NCBI GenBank assembly: GCA_946630765.1
Contig: CAMOZF010000098.1
Location: 1-6,864 of the forward strand
Direction of reading: 5' to 3'
DNA: 6,864 nt
Source: an uncultured Lachnospiraceae bacterium
GTDB taxonomy: Bacteria; Bacillota_A; Clostridia; Lachnospirales; Lachnospiraceae
In this document: piece by piece, positions 1-5,804 of the stretch
Layout of the letters: each line of letters starts with the position of its first letter
Position numbering within the stretch: position 1 is the stretch's first letter
Made by a program: the position numbers and the translations under genes
Notes under the pieces: model-generated
What the model was told of the DNA's origin: nothing
What the model saw: only the letters and a program-made list of their open reading frames with translations
The model's database searches: none

Positions 1-823
1 GATCGATCTCATAGTCCCGGATACCGAAATCCGACACCATTTCATCGATCACTTCGTTGTGCTGAAGAAGCGTGATCTTCGCGGTATAGAGCGCCCAGCC
101 GGTCTCCTTGTCCCATAACTTCGCGTCCGGTATAAAGCCACAGACAACGGTTTCCTCCGGGCAGGCGTCGATGACCGTCTCCGAGATCGGGTCCGCATCT
201 TCCCAGTAGCGGTTTTCTTCGTAAATGCTCAGAATCAGCTTCTGGCCTTCCTTGATTCCCGCGGTTTTCACCTTTGCAAGGACCTTCGCGCCGCCCGAAA
301 CCGTCTCCGTGTCAATATAGACGCCGGGGCCGCCGTATTCCTCAAGGGAAATATGGCTTTCCGGAACGCTCACCAGGCGCACATAGCGGTAAAGGCCGCC
401 GTAGAAGGTGAAGTCCGCGCGCTGCGGATAGACCTTGTCGCTGTAGCGGTTGTCCACAAGGATCGCAAGCACATTTTCGCCGTCCTGAAGGAGCGCCGTC
501 ACATCCGCCCGGAACGCGCTGAAGCCGCCGACATGGCGCACCGCAGACTTTCCGTTCACATAGACCTCGCCGACGAGTCCGGCCGCACCGACCTCCACAT
601 AGAGTCTTCCGCCCTCTCTGGGCTGTTTCGGCGCTTCAAAGGAACGCACATACCAGTAAGCGCCCCGCTCAAAAGGCACGCCGACCATGCCGTCCACGGC
701 ATTCCAGGTGTGCGGAAGGCTGATCCTTGTCCAGTCCGCCGAAGCTTCCGGCATCACCGCGGGCGCTTCCCTGCAGGTCTTACTGAACAGCCAGTTATCA
801 TTGATTGTGATAATTTCTCTCAT
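1..823 (-). CDS. Glycoside hydrolase family 2 protein, N-terminal part (beta-galactosidase/beta-glucuronidase-like), runs off the left edge
   Basis: The first 274 codons are present and the C-terminal part lies beyond the left edge. The translation starts MREIITINDNWLF and carries GH2 sugar-binding-domain hallmarks: LPHTWN at residues 36-41, YWYVRSF at 56-62, VYVNGK at 87-92, GGFSAF at 99-104, DNR at 124-126 and DFTFYGGLYR at 137-146. After about residue 155 an immunoglobulin-like beta-sandwich begins. The catalytic TIM barrel is not in the window, so the substrate (beta-galactoside, glucuronide, mannoside or other) cannot be read. There is no signal peptide, so the enzyme is probably cytoplasmic and acts on imported oligosaccharides. 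The start is supported by AAGAGG five to six bases upstream of the ATG. It lies 40 bp downstream of the GH39 gene on the same strand, so the two are probably cotranscribed in hemicellulose oligosaccharide breakdown. The family is confident; the exact specificity is open. Confidence 0.9.
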   Translation of the reverse strand, partial: MREIITINDNWLFSKTCREAPAVMPEASADWTRISLPHTWNAVDGMVGVPFERGAYWYVRSFEAPKQPREGGRLYVEVGAAGLVGEVYVNGKSAVRHVGGFSAFRADVTALLQDGENVLAILVDNRYSDKVYPQRADFTFYGGLYRYVRLVSVPESHISLEEYGGPGVYIDTETVSGGAKVLAKVKTAGIKEGQKLILSIYEENRYWEDADPISETVIDACPEETVVCGFIPDAKLWDKETGWALYTAKITLLQHNEVIDEMVSDFGIRDYEID

Positions 824-840
824 GAATAACCTCTTTTTAT

Positions 841-854
841 ATGAGAACCCTCAT
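841..854 (-). other. Small hairpin in the GH39-GH2 intergenic gap
   Basis: ATGAG and CTCAT form a perfect 5-bp stem around a 4-base loop, just after the GH39 stop and before the GH2 ribosome site. It is too short and lacks a T tract, so it is unlikely to terminate transcription. It could mark mRNA processing or tune expression between the two genes, but may equally be chance. Confidence 0.25.
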
Positions 855-863
855 GCAGAAGGC

Positions 864-2384
864 TTACTTCAGCACTGCTTTAACAATCGCTACACTTTCC
901 GGTTCCATCTTCAGGTTCAGGATGTTTTCGCCCTCAGAAACCGGACAGTTCTCCCAAACGAGCTGGGAAGCATACTCAATCTCAGCAAGCTGTGCCTTGG
1001 TCGGGTAGGCAGGTTTCCCCATCGCTTCCCAGCATCCGCAGGGATTCGTGTGTTCGCTGTCGATCCAGGCAACGGAAATGGATTTGACCTCGCCCGCAAG
1101 CTTCAGCGCCACACATTCTTCTTTGATATCGCGCTCTTCAATATCATGGTTATAGATAAAAAGTGTTACCGTTTCGCCGTCCGAGAGCGCCAGCACTTCG
1201 GCCGTCCGGCTGGCTTCAATATTTTCGACGGAGAGCCGCTTGTTTCCGGCTTTATGAAGCTCTTCAAAAAGCCGGTACACGGGTTTTCTCACGCCGTAAA
1301 CATTCACAAGTCCGAATTCGTTGTTGAAGGGCAGTCCGTTCAGTCCGAGTTCCTCAAAGATATCGGAAATGCACCAGTAGGAATAGCCTTCCACAAGTCC
1401 TTCATTGTAGGCGAGTGTCGCAGCGACGCCTGCCGCCGCGTAACTCGTATCATAATGTCCCGCATTCCATTCCGTATAGTAAAGCGGATAATCGCCGGCC
1501 TCTTCCTTAGCCTTTTTCGTCATCTGATAAAGGACATCGCGGGGGTTCTTATTGACCCGGTTGAAGAAGGAAGCCATCATCTCCTTCATTTTGGCGATCT
1601 CTTCCTCGGTCATGGTCTCCGGATCCGGTGCGTCTCCCCAGCCATGGCCCTTCTCATTCTCCGTATTCATGCCCGCGCGGGACAGCGGATCATCGGACGG
1701 ATAGTGATGGGTTGTGATAAAGTCATAAGGTACGTCATTTTTCTCGCAGAATGCCCGGAATTCGGGGATCCACATGTTGTTGCTGGTCGCGGGGCCGCCG
1801 ACGCGGAGCTTTTCGTCCACGCCCTTGATCGCACGCGCCGTCAGCTCGTACAGATGGAAATAGTCCTTCATCGTGCCGTCGAAGAAGAAGCGGAGGTTGG
1901 GCTCGTTCCAGACTTCGAAGAACCAGGAACGGATTTCCGCCGCGCCGTAGCGCTCTTCCAGGTGTGCGACGAGGGCGGTGATCAGATTCGACCAGTCCTC
2001 ATCCTTTTTCGGCATCGAAGAGAAGCCCTTGTAATGGAAGGTCGTCTGCTCGGTCGATGCATATGCCTCCGGCATAAATCCGAGCTCTACAAAGGGCTTC
2101 ATGCCTGCATCCAGCAGGAAATCAAAGATCGTGTCAATATTAAAGAAGGAAAGCCTCGGCGCCGCAAAGGGCATCATCGGCTTGATCACGACGCTCATAT
2201 CGTCGTCGAGAAGGCCGTGGAAACGGATGTACTTGAATCCGATCTCCCGGTGCGCCCGTCTGATCTGCGCCTGCACATCCGCCCGAAGAAGCGTCGCTGC
2301 GTGACAGGATCCCACGCAGAGCTCCCAGTAGTGGGGATAATCTCTGCCTTCACTTGCTAAATTTACTCCATACTCAACTGCCAT
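864..2384 (-). CDS. GH39 family glycosidase, probable beta-xylosidase
   Basis: A 506-residue protein with the features of GH39 retaining glycosidases, typified by the beta-xylosidase XynB, which releases xylose from the non-reducing ends of xylo-oligosaccharides. The early motif CVGS...FKYIRFHGLLDDDM (about residues 23-63) is typical. The general acid/base is Glu161 in WFFEVWNEPNL, and the nucleophile is Glu305 in YYTEWNAG. Glu-to-Glu spacing is 144 residues, longer than I recall for XynB (about 117), because of a highly charged segment around residues 233-282. The C-terminal part (from about 370) is the usual beta-sandwich. There is no signal peptide, so it probably acts in the cytoplasm. 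The ATG matches the family N-terminus, but the strong Shine-Dalgarno lies unusually far upstream behind a hairpin (separate entry). It heads an operon with the GH2 gene and is divergent from the AraC regulator. Other GH39 activities (such as iduronidase) look less likely in this context. Confidence 0.9.
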   Translation of the reverse strand: MAVEYGVNLASEGRDYPHYWELCVGSCHAATLLRADVQAQIRRAHREIGFKYIRFHGLLDDDMSVVIKPMMPFAAPRLSFFNIDTIFDFLLDAGMKPFVELGFMPEAYASTEQTTFHYKGFSSMPKKDEDWSNLITALVAHLEERYGAAEIRSWFFEVWNEPNLRFFFDGTMKDYFHLYELTARAIKGVDEKLRVGGPATSNNMWIPEFRAFCEKNDVPYDFITTHHYPSDDPLSRAGMNTENEKGHGWGDAPDPETMTEEEIAKMKEMMASFFNRVNKNPRDVLYQMTKKAKEEAGDYPLYYTEWNAGHYDTSYAAAGVAATLAYNEGLVEGYSYWCISDIFEELGLNGLPFNNEFGLVNVYGVRKPVYRLFEELHKAGNKRLSVENIEASRTAEVLALSDGETVTLFIYNHDIEERDIKEECVALKLAGEVKSISVAWIDSEHTNPCGCWEAMGKPAYPTKAQLAEIEYASQLVWENCPVSEGENILNLKMEPESVAIVKAVLK

Positions 2385-2417
2385 TTTCCTCGCCGGAATA
2401 TCTCCGGCACCTCCTTT
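2385..2417 (-). promoter_or_regulatory. Split ribosome binding site of the GH39 gene: strong SD, hairpin, then start codon
   Basis: Read on the minus strand, AAAGGAGGTG (2417-2408) is followed by the perfect inverted repeat GCCGGA-GATAT-TCCGGC (2408-2392) and then GAGGAAA directly before the ATG. The linear distance from GGAGG to ATG is 25 bases, too long for normal initiation. If the 17-base hairpin folds, the spacing falls to 8 bases, close to ideal. A weaker GAGG lies 3 bases before the ATG. The arrangement suggests structure-assisted or structure-regulated initiation. No other in-frame ATG/GTG/TTG fits the strong SD; an in-frame ATT does sit at a normal distance, but ATT starts are rare. 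Confidence 0.6.
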
Positions 2418-2444
2418 ATATTTTTAATAACCAGGAATCAATAC

Positions 2445-2484
2445 GTAATATTCCGTTATAAAAAAACGCCTTTTCTGTAATATT
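2445..2484. repeat. Paired GTAATATT direct repeats in the GH39 leader, candidate operator half-sites
   Basis: GTAATATT occurs at 2445-2452 and again at 2477-2484, 32 bp apart, about three DNA turns. The first copy sits inside an imperfect 14-bp palindrome (2443-2456, ACG...CGT arms around AATATT). Same-face spacing is what a dimeric regulator would need, but the sites are AT-rich and short, so chance is possible. Confidence 0.25.
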
Positions 2485-2570
2485 GCCTTTATATGCTAAA
2501 GTGTTGAAACGAGGTCTTTTCCTGCGCGAAAACATCTCCCCGGAATCCGCGCGCCAAACCGCCTTCTGCA

Positions 2571-2600
2571 TTTATAATGAAAAAGCCACCTGAGAATCAA
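2571..2600 (-). promoter_or_regulatory. Alternative candidate promoter for the GH39-GH2 operon
   Basis: On the minus strand TTGATT (2600-2595) and TATAAA (2576-2571) are separated by 18 bp. This would give a shorter leader of about 180 nt before the GH39 start. It is weaker than the interleaved promoter further upstream, and both may be used or only one. Confidence 0.3.
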
Positions 2601-2633
2601 GCGACAAATCCAATACTCTTTCACGCTCATAAC

Positions 2634-2662
2634 TTGACAAGATATTTATAACATGCTATCTT
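2634..2662 (+). promoter_or_regulatory. Sigma-A-type promoter of the AraC-family regulator
   Basis: A perfect -35 TTGACA (2634-2639), a 17-bp spacer and -10 TATCTT (2657-2662) with a TG dinucleotide one base upstream (extended -10). The predicted start point near 2669 leaves a leader of about 50 nt before the ATG at 2719. It overlaps entirely with a promoter on the other strand. Confidence 0.75.
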
Positions 2663-2685
2663 AAAAGTGTCAATTTAGTATCTTG
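2638..2685. repeat. TATCTT(G) repeat set over the divergent promoters, candidate autoregulatory operator
   Basis: CAAGATA (2638-2644) is the inverse of TATCTTG (2679-2685), and TATCTT also occurs at 2657-2662. The two direct copies are 22 bp apart, about two helical turns, which is the geometry AraC-family monomers with two helix-turn-helix units often use. One copy is the -10 of the regulator's own promoter, so binding there could repress it. This is an inference from spacing only. Confidence 0.35.
2645..2673 (-). promoter_or_regulatory. Sigma-A-type promoter reading toward the GH39-GH2 operon
   Basis: On the minus strand: TTGACA (2673-2668), 17-bp spacer, TATAAA (2650-2645), preceded by TG one base upstream. 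The match is at least as good as that of the opposing promoter. Transcription would start near 2638 and give a leader of about 250 nt before the GH39 ATG. Each promoter's -10 lies inside the other's spacer. Confidence 0.65.
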
Positions 2686-2718
2686 CCATCAATTTATGGA
2701 ATCTTGCTGAGGTGTGCC

Positions 2719-3720
2719 ATGTTTGAACGATATCATCTGATCCGTTTTGTCAATGAAACCCCGCTCGTCAATGAATCCGTTCTGTCTGATGAGGCCAGGG
2801 AATTCTTTGACGCCGGCAAAGTCAGCGAGGATATCCCTCCGCTGGGCCGCGAAACACGGGCGGTCAGCGCACGCAATTACCGTCTTTCGGGTTCTTTTGA
2901 GACGCTTGCCGACGTCTTTTTCGTGCGCGACGATCCCGCGCTCCGCTTTCAGGATTTTTTCTATGTCCACATGTGGAAAGGCTCCTATGTGCAGCATGTC
3001 GCCTTCGATTCCCTGCTGCTCTCCTGCACCTTCTCCGGAGAAGGCGAGCTCACCGTTGACGGCAGAAGCTATCCGATCAGCGCCGGTCAGGCCGCGCTGA
3101 TTGACTGCCGCAAGACTTATACCGCACGCGCGGTCTCCGAGGACTGGGAGCATATCGTCGTCCATATGTGGGGAACCGCGGCCAAAACCATCTGCACGAA
3201 TCACCTTCCGGAAGGTATCCTCATCTCACCGGTGTCGGTGATGGACATTCAGACCATCACGGACGGTCTCCTGGATTCCTGCATGACGATTTCGGAGCAC
3301 AGCGGCCTCTATGTCCGTACCTCGCTCCTGAACCTTCTCACGACCTTTTTCCGCTATTCGGAGCGCTATATCCGTCCGGCACTTCCCGATACCTATCGCT
3401 ACATGATCCGCTACATGGAGAGCAACTATACGCGCGATCTCACGCTCGACGAGCTCTCGCGCTTTGCCAATATCAGCAAGTATCATTTTTCCCGTGAATT
3501 CAAGAAATACACGGGCTACACTCCGGCGGACTACCTGATCCGCCTGCGCATCCGCCACGCCTGCTTTCTTCTTCGCAATACCGCGCGCTCGATCGACGCC
3601 ATCACCGCCGAAGTCGGCTTTCACAACATGGCGAACTTTATCGAGAGCTTCAAAAAACGCACCGGGATGACTCCCAGTGCGTATCGTAAAAATGATTTTC
3701 ACTCCATCAAAAGCGACTGA
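2719..3720 (+). CDS. AraC/XylS-family transcriptional regulator
   Basis: A 333-residue regulator. The N-terminal part (about 55-165) looks like the cupin-type ligand-binding domain of AraC proteins, with predicted beta strands (LLLSCTFSGEGELTVDG, then ISAGQAALID). The C-terminal part (about 217-315) holds two helix-turn-helix units: LTLDELSRFANISKYHFSRE and SIDAITAEVGFHNMANFIES, followed by the family ending KKRTGMTPSAYRK. The start is set at the ATG of MFERYHL, since TGAGGTG lies six bases upstream; an in-frame TTG at 2683 would sit only about 14 bases after the predicted transcript start and lacks a ribosome site. It is divergent from the GH39-GH2 operon, so it probably senses a xylo-oligosaccharide-type sugar and activates that operon; the ligand is not visible in the sequence. 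Downstream it converges with a broken isomerase gene, with a 21-bp gap. Confidence 0.92.
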   Translation: MFERYHLIRFVNETPLVNESVLSDEAREFFDAGKVSEDIPPLGRETRAVSARNYRLSGSFETLADVFFVRDDPALRFQDFFYVHMWKGSYVQHVAFDSLLLSCTFSGEGELTVDGRSYPISAGQAALIDCRKTYTARAVSEDWEHIVVHMWGTAAKTICTNHLPEGILISPVSVMDIQTITDGLLDSCMTISEHSGLYVRTSLLNLLTTFFRYSERYIRPALPDTYRYMIRYMESNYTRDLTLDELSRFANISKYHFSREFKKYTGYTPADYLIRLRIRHACFLLRNTARSIDAITAEVGFHNMANFIESFKKRTGMTPSAYRKNDFHSIKSD

Positions 3721-3741
3721 CGCTGTCAGCTGATTGAGTTC

Positions 3742-4402
3742 TCAGATCCCGAGAATCTTCAGGTACTCGCGGCTGCGTCTCGCGCATTCGAGGCTCGGAA
3801 GATCGTAGTGCTCATCCTGCTCGACGACGAGCCACGGGGCCTTCGCTTCCTTCGCGGCGGCGATCACCGGCTCCCAGATCATCTGGCCGAAGCCGACCGG
3901 ACGGAACTCGAAGAAGCCTTCTTCTTCGCCTTCCGACTCTTCTTCCTCGATGCCGATGAGCTTGTACATGTTCTTCACTTCACCCTTCTTGATGTAGTCC
4001 TTCAGGTGCACGATCGGCATGCGGCCGGCATACTTTTTGATGAAGCCCTCGGAATCTCCGGTCGCGACGTCGCACCAGCAGGTATCCAGCTCGCACTGCA
4101 GCACCTCCGACGCAAGCGTTCCGAACATTTTATCATAGCCGTACTCGCCGTCCGGAAGCTTCACAAATTCGAAATCGTGGTTGTGATACAGGAAGGTCAT
4201 GCCTGCCTCGTGAATCTTCTGTCCGATCTTCTGAAGAAGCGGCAGGAAGGCCTCAAAGCCCTCCGGACTCGCGGGGCGGTATTCCTCGGCCATATAAGGC
4301 ATGACCAGGTACTTCACGCATCACTTTTTCAAAATTCTCCGGCGTCTCCTCGAGAAGATCACGGATACCGTAGATCTGCAGTCCGATCTTAAAATCTTTC
4401 AT
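3742..4402 (-). pseudogene. Sugar phosphate isomerase/epimerase (xylose isomerase-like TIM barrel), broken by an internal out-of-frame deletion
   Basis: The main part (4317-3742) resembles the AP-endonuclease-2/xylose-isomerase-like family: FLYHNHDFEF, LDTCWCDVATGDS, RMPIVHLKDY and VVEQDEHYD supply the usual metal-binding His, Asp and Glu residues. It ends in the typical YLKILGI. It lacks the N-terminal portion of the barrel. Upstream in another frame, an ATG at 4402 with AGGAGA eight bases before it encodes MKDFKIGLQIYGIRDLLEE and on through FEKVM, which is a typical start for this family, for 28 codons (to 4319). Read on, that frame stops shortly afterward; shifting one base continues as KYLVMPYM. 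The two pieces total about 219 residues where the family usually has 250-280, so roughly 50-60 codons and the frame seem lost. A truncated product from GTG at 4317 is conceivable but has no ribosome site. Sequencing or assembly error is the main alternative. Confidence 0.8.
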
Positions 4403-4438
4403 GTTGTCAGTCTCCTGAAAGCGTGATTTTCTGACTGC

Positions 4439-4467
4439 ATTATAGTAGTCTTTCGCGCTTTTTTCAA
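4439..4467 (-). promoter_or_regulatory. Near-consensus sigma-A promoter of the broken isomerase gene
   Basis: On the minus strand: TTGAAA (4467-4462), 17-bp spacer, perfect TATAAT (4444-4439). The predicted start is near 4432, giving a 30-nt leader with AGGAGA before the ATG at 4402. Promoter and ribosome site are intact although the reading frame is not, so any decay must be recent. Confidence 0.8.
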
Positions 4468-4493
4468 CCGCCTTTCACTTCTTTCCCGAGAAC

Positions 4494-4592
4494 GTCATCC
4501 CGAGCGAGGGCAAGGCCCGAGCCGAGGGATCCCACGACTTTGTCGCTGATTGGTGGGATGTCTCGACTCCGCTTCGCTGCGCTCAACATGAC
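4494..4592. repeat. Long palindromic intergenic repeat, two inverted copies of a GTCATCC-type unit
   Basis: The left arm runs GTCATCCCGAGCG...GAGGGATCCCAC (4494-4535). The right arm, read on the other strand, runs GTCATGTTGAGCG...GACATCCCAC (4592-4553). Paired blocks include GTCAT/ATGAC, GAGCG/CGCTC, CGAG/CTCG and ATCCCAC/GTGGGAT. The centre holds its own small hairpin, CGAC-TTT-GTCG (4535-4545). No reading frame or transposase is present. This is a REP- or MITE-like dispersed element, a kind often seen between genes in Firmicutes; a third copy lies at 5974-6009. Confidence 0.75.
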
Positions 4593-4597
4593 ATAAA

Positions 4598-4611
4598 CCC
4601 GAGCCGAGGGA
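4598..4611 (+). repeat. 14-bp exact direct repeat of part of the palindromic element
   Basis: CCCGAGCCGAGGGA is identical to 4516-4529 within the left arm of the neighbouring element, 82 bp away. It looks like a remnant of a further repeat copy, lying directly beside the 54-nt hairpin. Confidence 0.6.
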
Positions 4612-4665
4612 AATGGGGTGTCCGCTGAAGTAACTTCGAAGCGTTACTGAAGCGGACACCCCATT
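4612..4665. repeat. 54-nt near-perfect hairpin element downstream of the MoaF-like gene
   Basis: AATGGGGTGTCCGCT (4612-4626) pairs fully with AGCGGACACCCCATT (4651-4665). After a symmetric GA/GA internal loop, AGTAAC (4629-4634) pairs with GTTACT (4643-4648), closed by an 8-base loop TTCGAAGC. It lies 28 bp past the stop of the MoaF-like gene. It may terminate that transcript or protect its 3' end, but it has no proper T tract on either side, so a structured repeat or RNA element is an equal possibility. Together with the palindromic repeat it accounts for most of the gene-free stretch 4468-4693. Confidence 0.7.
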
Positions 4666-4693
4666 CCACCGGCGAGTTAAGCCATCCGTCTGA

Positions 4694-5638
4694 TCACTCC
4701 TCCGGGATTTCCCGCCCGACGGTCGGCACAGCGGTAAAGCCCGTGAAGTCATACGGAGACGGGGTGTCGTCCAGCGGATCCGGGACGTCGATCGGGTCGC
4801 CGAGCGCCGTGATCATGTAATATTCCCCGGCACTGAAGCAGAGGCCGACGTCGGTCATCCGGTCGATTTCCTGCAGAAGAAGGATTCCGCCGCCGCCCGA
4901 ATGCCGCTTCGGGTCGAGGCGGTTCGCGTTCTCCTCGACGAAGCAGAAGACATTCATATTTTCCTTGATCCAGACATGGAAGCAGGGCTCCTCATAGAAG
5001 GGGTACACCTTCCGCCACTCCTTGAAGGCCGCAAGCTTCTCCTCGCCCTCTTTCCTCTTCTCGGGATCATCCGATTCCAGAAGATCCTTGAAAAGCGCAT
5101 CCTCATCCACAAATCCGGTATCCGGTCCCAGGTTCGCACGCACAATCGTCGGCGTGTGATAAATGTGCTGGATCTTAAAGCCCGGATTATAGCGCCAGTA
5201 AATGTGCCGTCCCACAAGCCGCTTCGACAGGTGGTGGCGGATCTTCGGAAGCGGCATGCCCGGCACCTTGATCGCGCCGAAGAACGGCTCCGCCTTGATC
5301 AGCCGCGGATACTCCGGATCATAGCCCTCTTCCATCAGGACATAGGTCACCAGCCGCTGCTCGAGATCCAGAATCCAGCTTTTGTTGATGAGGCCTTTGC
5401 CGGAAACCGGCTGAACATGCACAAAATACGTACAGTCATCGCCCTTCATGCACTCATAGGACTCCCAGACAAAGGGCTGGCCTTTTTCCGCAATCTGGAC
5501 ATTTTCACCGTCCAGAAAGCTGAGCATCAGCTCGCTCCCGTCATCCATCACGAGATGGAAATTCTGCCCCGCAAGTTCCTGCGTGAACGGCGCCTTATAC
5601 TGCGAGAGGCCGATAAATTTCGGATTGACTTTACCCAT
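4694..5638 (-). CDS. MoaF-like protein (lipocalin-fold, two-domain)
   Basis: A 314-residue soluble protein without signal peptide or membrane segments. It resembles MoaF (named for molybdenum cofactor biosynthesis protein F, biochemical role unclear): an N-terminal lipocalin-like half with LAGQNFHLVMDDGSELMLSF (about 22-41) and a SWILDLEQRLVTYV strand pair (about 87-100), and a C-terminal half beginning LVGRHIYWRYNPGFKIQHIY (about 141-160), then HVWIKENMN and a closing MTDVGLCFSAGEYYMITALGD strand set (about 271-291). The start MGKVNPKF is chosen because AAAGGAG lies five to six bases upstream. An in-frame ATG at 5695 follows an AGGAGG by only two bases, too close for initiation. No molybdenum cofactor genes are nearby and the gene seems to be transcribed alone. 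A small-molecule-binding or enzyme role in the calycin fold is possible. The family call comes from memory of motif patterns. Confidence 0.65.
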   Translation of the reverse strand: MGKVNPKFIGLSQYKAPFTQELAGQNFHLVMDDGSELMLSFLDGENVQIAEKGQPFVWESYECMKGDDCTYFVHVQPVSGKGLINKSWILDLEQRLVTYVLMEEGYDPEYPRLIKAEPFFGAIKVPGMPLPKIRHHLSKRLVGRHIYWRYNPGFKIQHIYHTPTIVRANLGPDTGFVDEDALFKDLLESDDPEKRKEGEEKLAAFKEWRKVYPFYEEPCFHVWIKENMNVFCFVEENANRLDPKRHSGGGGILLLQEIDRMTDVGLCFSAGEYYMITALGDPIDVPDPLDDTPSPYDFTGFTAVPTVGREIPEE

Positions 5639-5724
5639 GATTTCTCCTTTCTTCCTTTGCGGAACATCTTTGATAAATTTTTCCTTCCGGCCCATTACCT
5701 CCTGCCGACATGATGTATATTTAC

Positions 5725-5753
5725 AGTTTACCGCAGCCCACTGCAATTATCAA
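5725..5753 (-). promoter_or_regulatory. Candidate promoter of the MoaF-like gene
   Basis: On the minus strand: TTGATA (5753-5748), 17-bp spacer, TAAACT (5730-5725, four of six matches). The start would be near 5718, giving a leader of about 80 nt that contains two purine-rich SD-like sites, AGGAGG at 5703-5698 and AAAGGAG next to the chosen start. Confidence 0.5.
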
Positions 5754-5804
5754 GTTTAAAAATCGCTCTTGACAAAGTATTCAAAAAATAAAGTTAATCT
5801 CCTA

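Noticed and set aside
687..2360. Long open frame (557 codons) on the plus strand opposite the GH39 gene
   Set aside because: It is the antisense shadow of a well-supported GH39 coding region in GC-rich DNA; its translation resembles no family I know and no ribosome site fits.
2522..2536. Possible cre half-site (CGAAAACAT) in the GH39 leader
   Set aside because: Only the right half matches; the TG and A positions of the left half are absent.
3717..3729. CTGAC-GCT-GTCAG hairpin between the convergent AraC and isomerase genes, as a terminator
   Set aside because: The stem is only 5 bp and has no T tract on either strand.
3808..4392. 194-codon plus-strand open frame opposite the isomerase
   Set aside because: Shadow of the isomerase coding strand, which shows clear family motifs.
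4415..4428. Possible catabolite-repression (cre) site TGAAAGCGTGATTT in the isomerase leader
   Set aside because: The left half fits, but three positions of the right half mismatch the consensus I know; too weak to claim.
5631..5711. 26-codon upstream frame (ATG at 5711) overlapping the MoaF-like start
   Set aside because: It has no ribosome site before its ATG and no recognisable peptide; the overlap may be chance.
4901..5713. 270-codon plus-strand open frame opposite the MoaF-like gene
   Set aside because: Antisense to a gene with a good SD and family-like protein; the composition (Arg/His/Leu-rich) is typical of a shadow frame.
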